From Flavobacteriaceae bacterium (GTDB taxonomy: Bacteria > Bacteroidota > Bacteroidia > Flavobacteriales > Flavobacteriaceae), in the NCBI GenBank assembly GCA_002707025.1, contig PALG01000032.1, positions 1 through 64,000 of the forward strand: a stretch of DNA of 64,000 nt. The letters run 5' to 3'. The notes beneath the pieces were generated by a model, which saw only the letters and a list, made by a program, of their open reading frames with translations, searched no databases and was not told where the DNA came from. Position 1 is the first letter of the stretch. Each line of letters starts with the position of its first letter. Below, in pieces: positions 62,400 through 64,000 of this stretch. The position numbers were made by a program, and so were the translations under genes.

Positions 62400-63611
62400 A
62401 TGAGACTGCACCGTAATTTGGTATTTGCCACCATTGATTCTTTACATGATATATTCAATAATAAGAAACAGGCAGACAAGGTTTTAAAAAACACCTTAAA
62501 GCGAGATAAAAGATGGGGCTCCCGAGATCGAAGTTTTATTGCTGAAACCACTTATGACATTGTACGCTGGAAGCGTTTGTATGCAGAAATTGCAGAAGTA
62601 AAAGAACCTTTTAACCGGGAAAACCTGTTTCGGTTATTTGTTGTCTGGGCGACCTTAAGAGGGATTAAGTTACCCGATTGGAACCAATTTGAAGGAGCTC
62701 CGACCCGAAAAATTAAAGGACGTTTTGACGAACTTTCAAAAAACCGAAGAATTAGGGAGTCTATTCCCGATTGGCTGGATGAATTGGGGGTTGCCGAGTT
62801 AGGCAAGGAACGTTGGGAAAAAGAACTGAAGGAGCTTAATTCGTTAGCCGATGTGGTCCTTCGGGTGAACACCCTGCATACAACCACCGAAGCTCTTAAA
62901 AAAGCCCTAAGCGAACAAGAAATTGAAACCGAATTACATCCTAAATTACCGAACACATTAGTACTTAAAGAACGAGCCAATGTGTTTACCACTAAAGAAT
63001 TTAAAGAAGGATGGTTTGAAGTACAAGATGCTTCTTCACAAATGGTCGCTAGATTTTTAGACCCACAACCAGGGATGCGTGTAATTGATGCCTGTGCAGG
63101 AGCGGGAGGGAAAAGCCTCCACATGGCTTCTTTAATGGAGAACAAAGGGCAAGTGATTGCCTTAGACATCTACGAAAATAAGCTATTGGAGTTAAAACGA
63201 AGAGCTCGTAGAAATGGCATTCACAATTTAGAAACGCGGTTAATCGATTCTACCAAAGTAATCAAAAAACTGTATGGGCAGGCCGACAAAGTATTGATCG
63301 ATGCACCATGCACAGGATTGGGAGTGCTGAAGAGAAATCCAGATACCAAATGGAAGCTTCAACCAGAATTTTTAGAAGAAATCAAACGCACGCAGCAAGA
63401 GATTTTACAATCCTATTCCAAAATGGTTAAAGATGGAGGGGATTTGGTATATGCTACTTGTTCTATTCTTCCTTCAGAAAATCAAAACCAAATTAAACAT
63501 TTCTTAACCACAGAAGCAGGCAAAGGTTTTACCTTGCAAACTGAAAAAACCCTCTTCCCTAGTGAAACTGGTTATGATGGGTTTTATATGGCACTTTTGA
63601 AGAAAAAATAA
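62400..63611 (+). CDS. RsmB/RsmF-like 16S rRNA (cytosine-C5) methyltransferase
   Basis: The ~403-residue enzyme has an N-terminal NusB-like helical region (1-130), a linker, then the Nol1/Nop2/Sun methyltransferase domain. Motifs are VIDACAGAGGKSLHMA (SAM binding), VLIDAPCTGLGVLKRNPDTKW (Pro-Cys release cysteine) and YATCSILPSENQNQI (catalytic TCS). Translation from ATG 62355 is possible, but the promoter box and the conserved start MRLHRNLVFATIDS favour 62400. Confidence 0.92.
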   Translation: MRLHRNLVFATIDSLHDIFNNKKQADKVLKNTLKRDKRWGSRDRSFIAETTYDIVRWKRLYAEIAEVKEPFNRENLFRLFVVWATLRGIKLPDWNQFEGAPTRKIKGRFDELSKNRRIRESIPDWLDELGVAELGKERWEKELKELNSLADVVLRVNTLHTTTEALKKALSEQEIETELHPKLPNTLVLKERANVFTTKEFKEGWFEVQDASSQMVARFLDPQPGMRVIDACAGAGGKSLHMASLMENKGQVIALDIYENKLLELKRRARRNGIHNLETRLIDSTKVIKKLYGQADKVLIDAPCTGLGVLKRNPDTKWKLQPEFLEEIKRTQQEILQSYSKMVKDGGDLVYATCSILPSENQNQIKHFLTTEAGKGFTLQTEKTLFPSETGYDGFYMALLKKK

Positions 63612-63620
63612 ATTCCACCT

Positions 63621-64000
63621 ATGAAAAAACTATTTGTATTCACCTTTTTTATCACTAGCTCGATTTATCCGCTAATCGCCCAACAGGCGTATTACAACGA
63701 TGTCGACTTAACCCTTACAGGGCAAGATTTATACTTTGAACTCCAAAATAAAATAGATCAAGCCAGTGCTACCTTCACTTATGAAGATGCCCGCTTCTCT
63801 GCGGAAGTAACCGATGAAGATACCCAAAACAATAGTAATATTTTACTGGTATACGGGTTTAATGATGCCGATGGAAATTGTACCACCGATCGCAGCCGAA
63901 ACAAAAATGCCTTTGGAGGTAGTGGTTGCGAATGGAACCGAGAACATGTATTTGCTAGGAGCAATGCCAACCCATCTATGGGTAGTGCCAGTAATGCTAC
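63621..64000 (+). CDS. Endonuclease I-like secreted nuclease (truncated by window end)
   Basis: The frame is open from ATG 63621 to the end, at least 126 codons. It has a signal peptide (MKKLFVFTFFITSSIYPLIA). The mature part contains DLYFELQNKIDQASATFTYEDAR and WNREHVFARSNA, the catalytic region of the endonuclease I (EndA/NucM) family, non-specific periplasmic or secreted nucleases. The rest, probably with a T9SS tail, lies outside the window. Confidence 0.85.
   Translation, partial: MKKLFVFTFFITSSIYPLIAQQAYYNDVDLTLTGQDLYFELQNKIDQASATFTYEDARFSAEVTDEDTQNNSNILLVYGFNDADGNCTTDRSRNKNAFGGSGCEWNREHVFARSNANPSMGSASNA

Overview
The window is chromosomal DNA of a member of the Flavobacteriaceae (Bacteroidetes). 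The support is: promoters of the Bacteroidetes type (TTG, 17-21 bases, TAnnTTTG) in front of many genes; proteins carrying type IX secretion sorting tails; families seen mainly in this group (DUF6495, DUF4252, DUF4199, paired DUF3857 proteins, a 950-residue CarB); and a cysteine-free L31. Gene order is dense, with many 1-4 base overlaps between cistrons. I see no phage, insertion sequence, CRISPR array, rRNA or tRNA.

Layout. Positions 1-860 are a gene-free block of interspersed repeats, a 7-base tandem repeat and perfect hairpins. 864-1700 (minus) hold three overlapping small genes: a tiny lipoprotein, a 4-TM protein and a 57-residue protein. 2041-8269 carry a small stress-type membrane protein, a HAD phosphatase, hisS, an FtsX-type permease, the ribosomal operon rpsF-rpsR-rplI and an orphan LytTR regulator. 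8266-20434 (mostly minus) carry priA, a YihY-type membrane protein, nadC, rlmH (plus), ppa, a secreted lipase-like protein, an aldehyde dehydrogenase, a DEAD-box helicase with a structured leader, and rdgB. 20480-24380 carry SRPBCC, a SpoU-type methyltransferase, a sirtuin, a helical protein and purB. 24432-26519 form a sigma/anti-sigma-like/DUF4252 pair operon with an apparent ECF-type promoter in front of it.

26660-35558 begin with an S41 protease lipoprotein. A cobalamin-riboswitch-controlled TonB receptor (btuB) is then divergent from btuF-btuC-btuD, and the btu operon continues into a small lipoprotein, rmuC and a thioesterase. 35562-44530 (minus) have two type IX cargo proteins, two DUF3857 proteins, carB and rpmH. 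44688-54094 are mixed: a TPR protein with an RGG tail, a thioredoxin-fold protein with one active-site cysteine, a TauE-type protein, a lytic transglycosylase, pirin, mtaB, a peptide-binding lipoprotein, a GlmU-like protein and rpmE2. 54249-59310 (plus) have DUF4199, a glycosyltransferase, a phosphohexomutase and an ABC exporter.

59311-59797 is a gene-free stretch that, read on the minus strand, holds two tandem candidate small RNAs sharing a C-rich hairpin loop and ending in intrinsic terminators. 59798-61294 is a second ECF sigma module (sigma, anti-sigma-like protein, CpxP-like protein). The window ends with a beta-propeller lipoprotein, rsmB/rsmF and a truncated endonuclease I.

Most of the window is ordinary housekeeping and envelope biology. 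The parts most worth a second look are regulatory RNAs: the tandem small RNAs at 59.3-59.65 kb and the mutually exclusive helices in the DEAD-box helicase leader at 19.35-19.42 kb.
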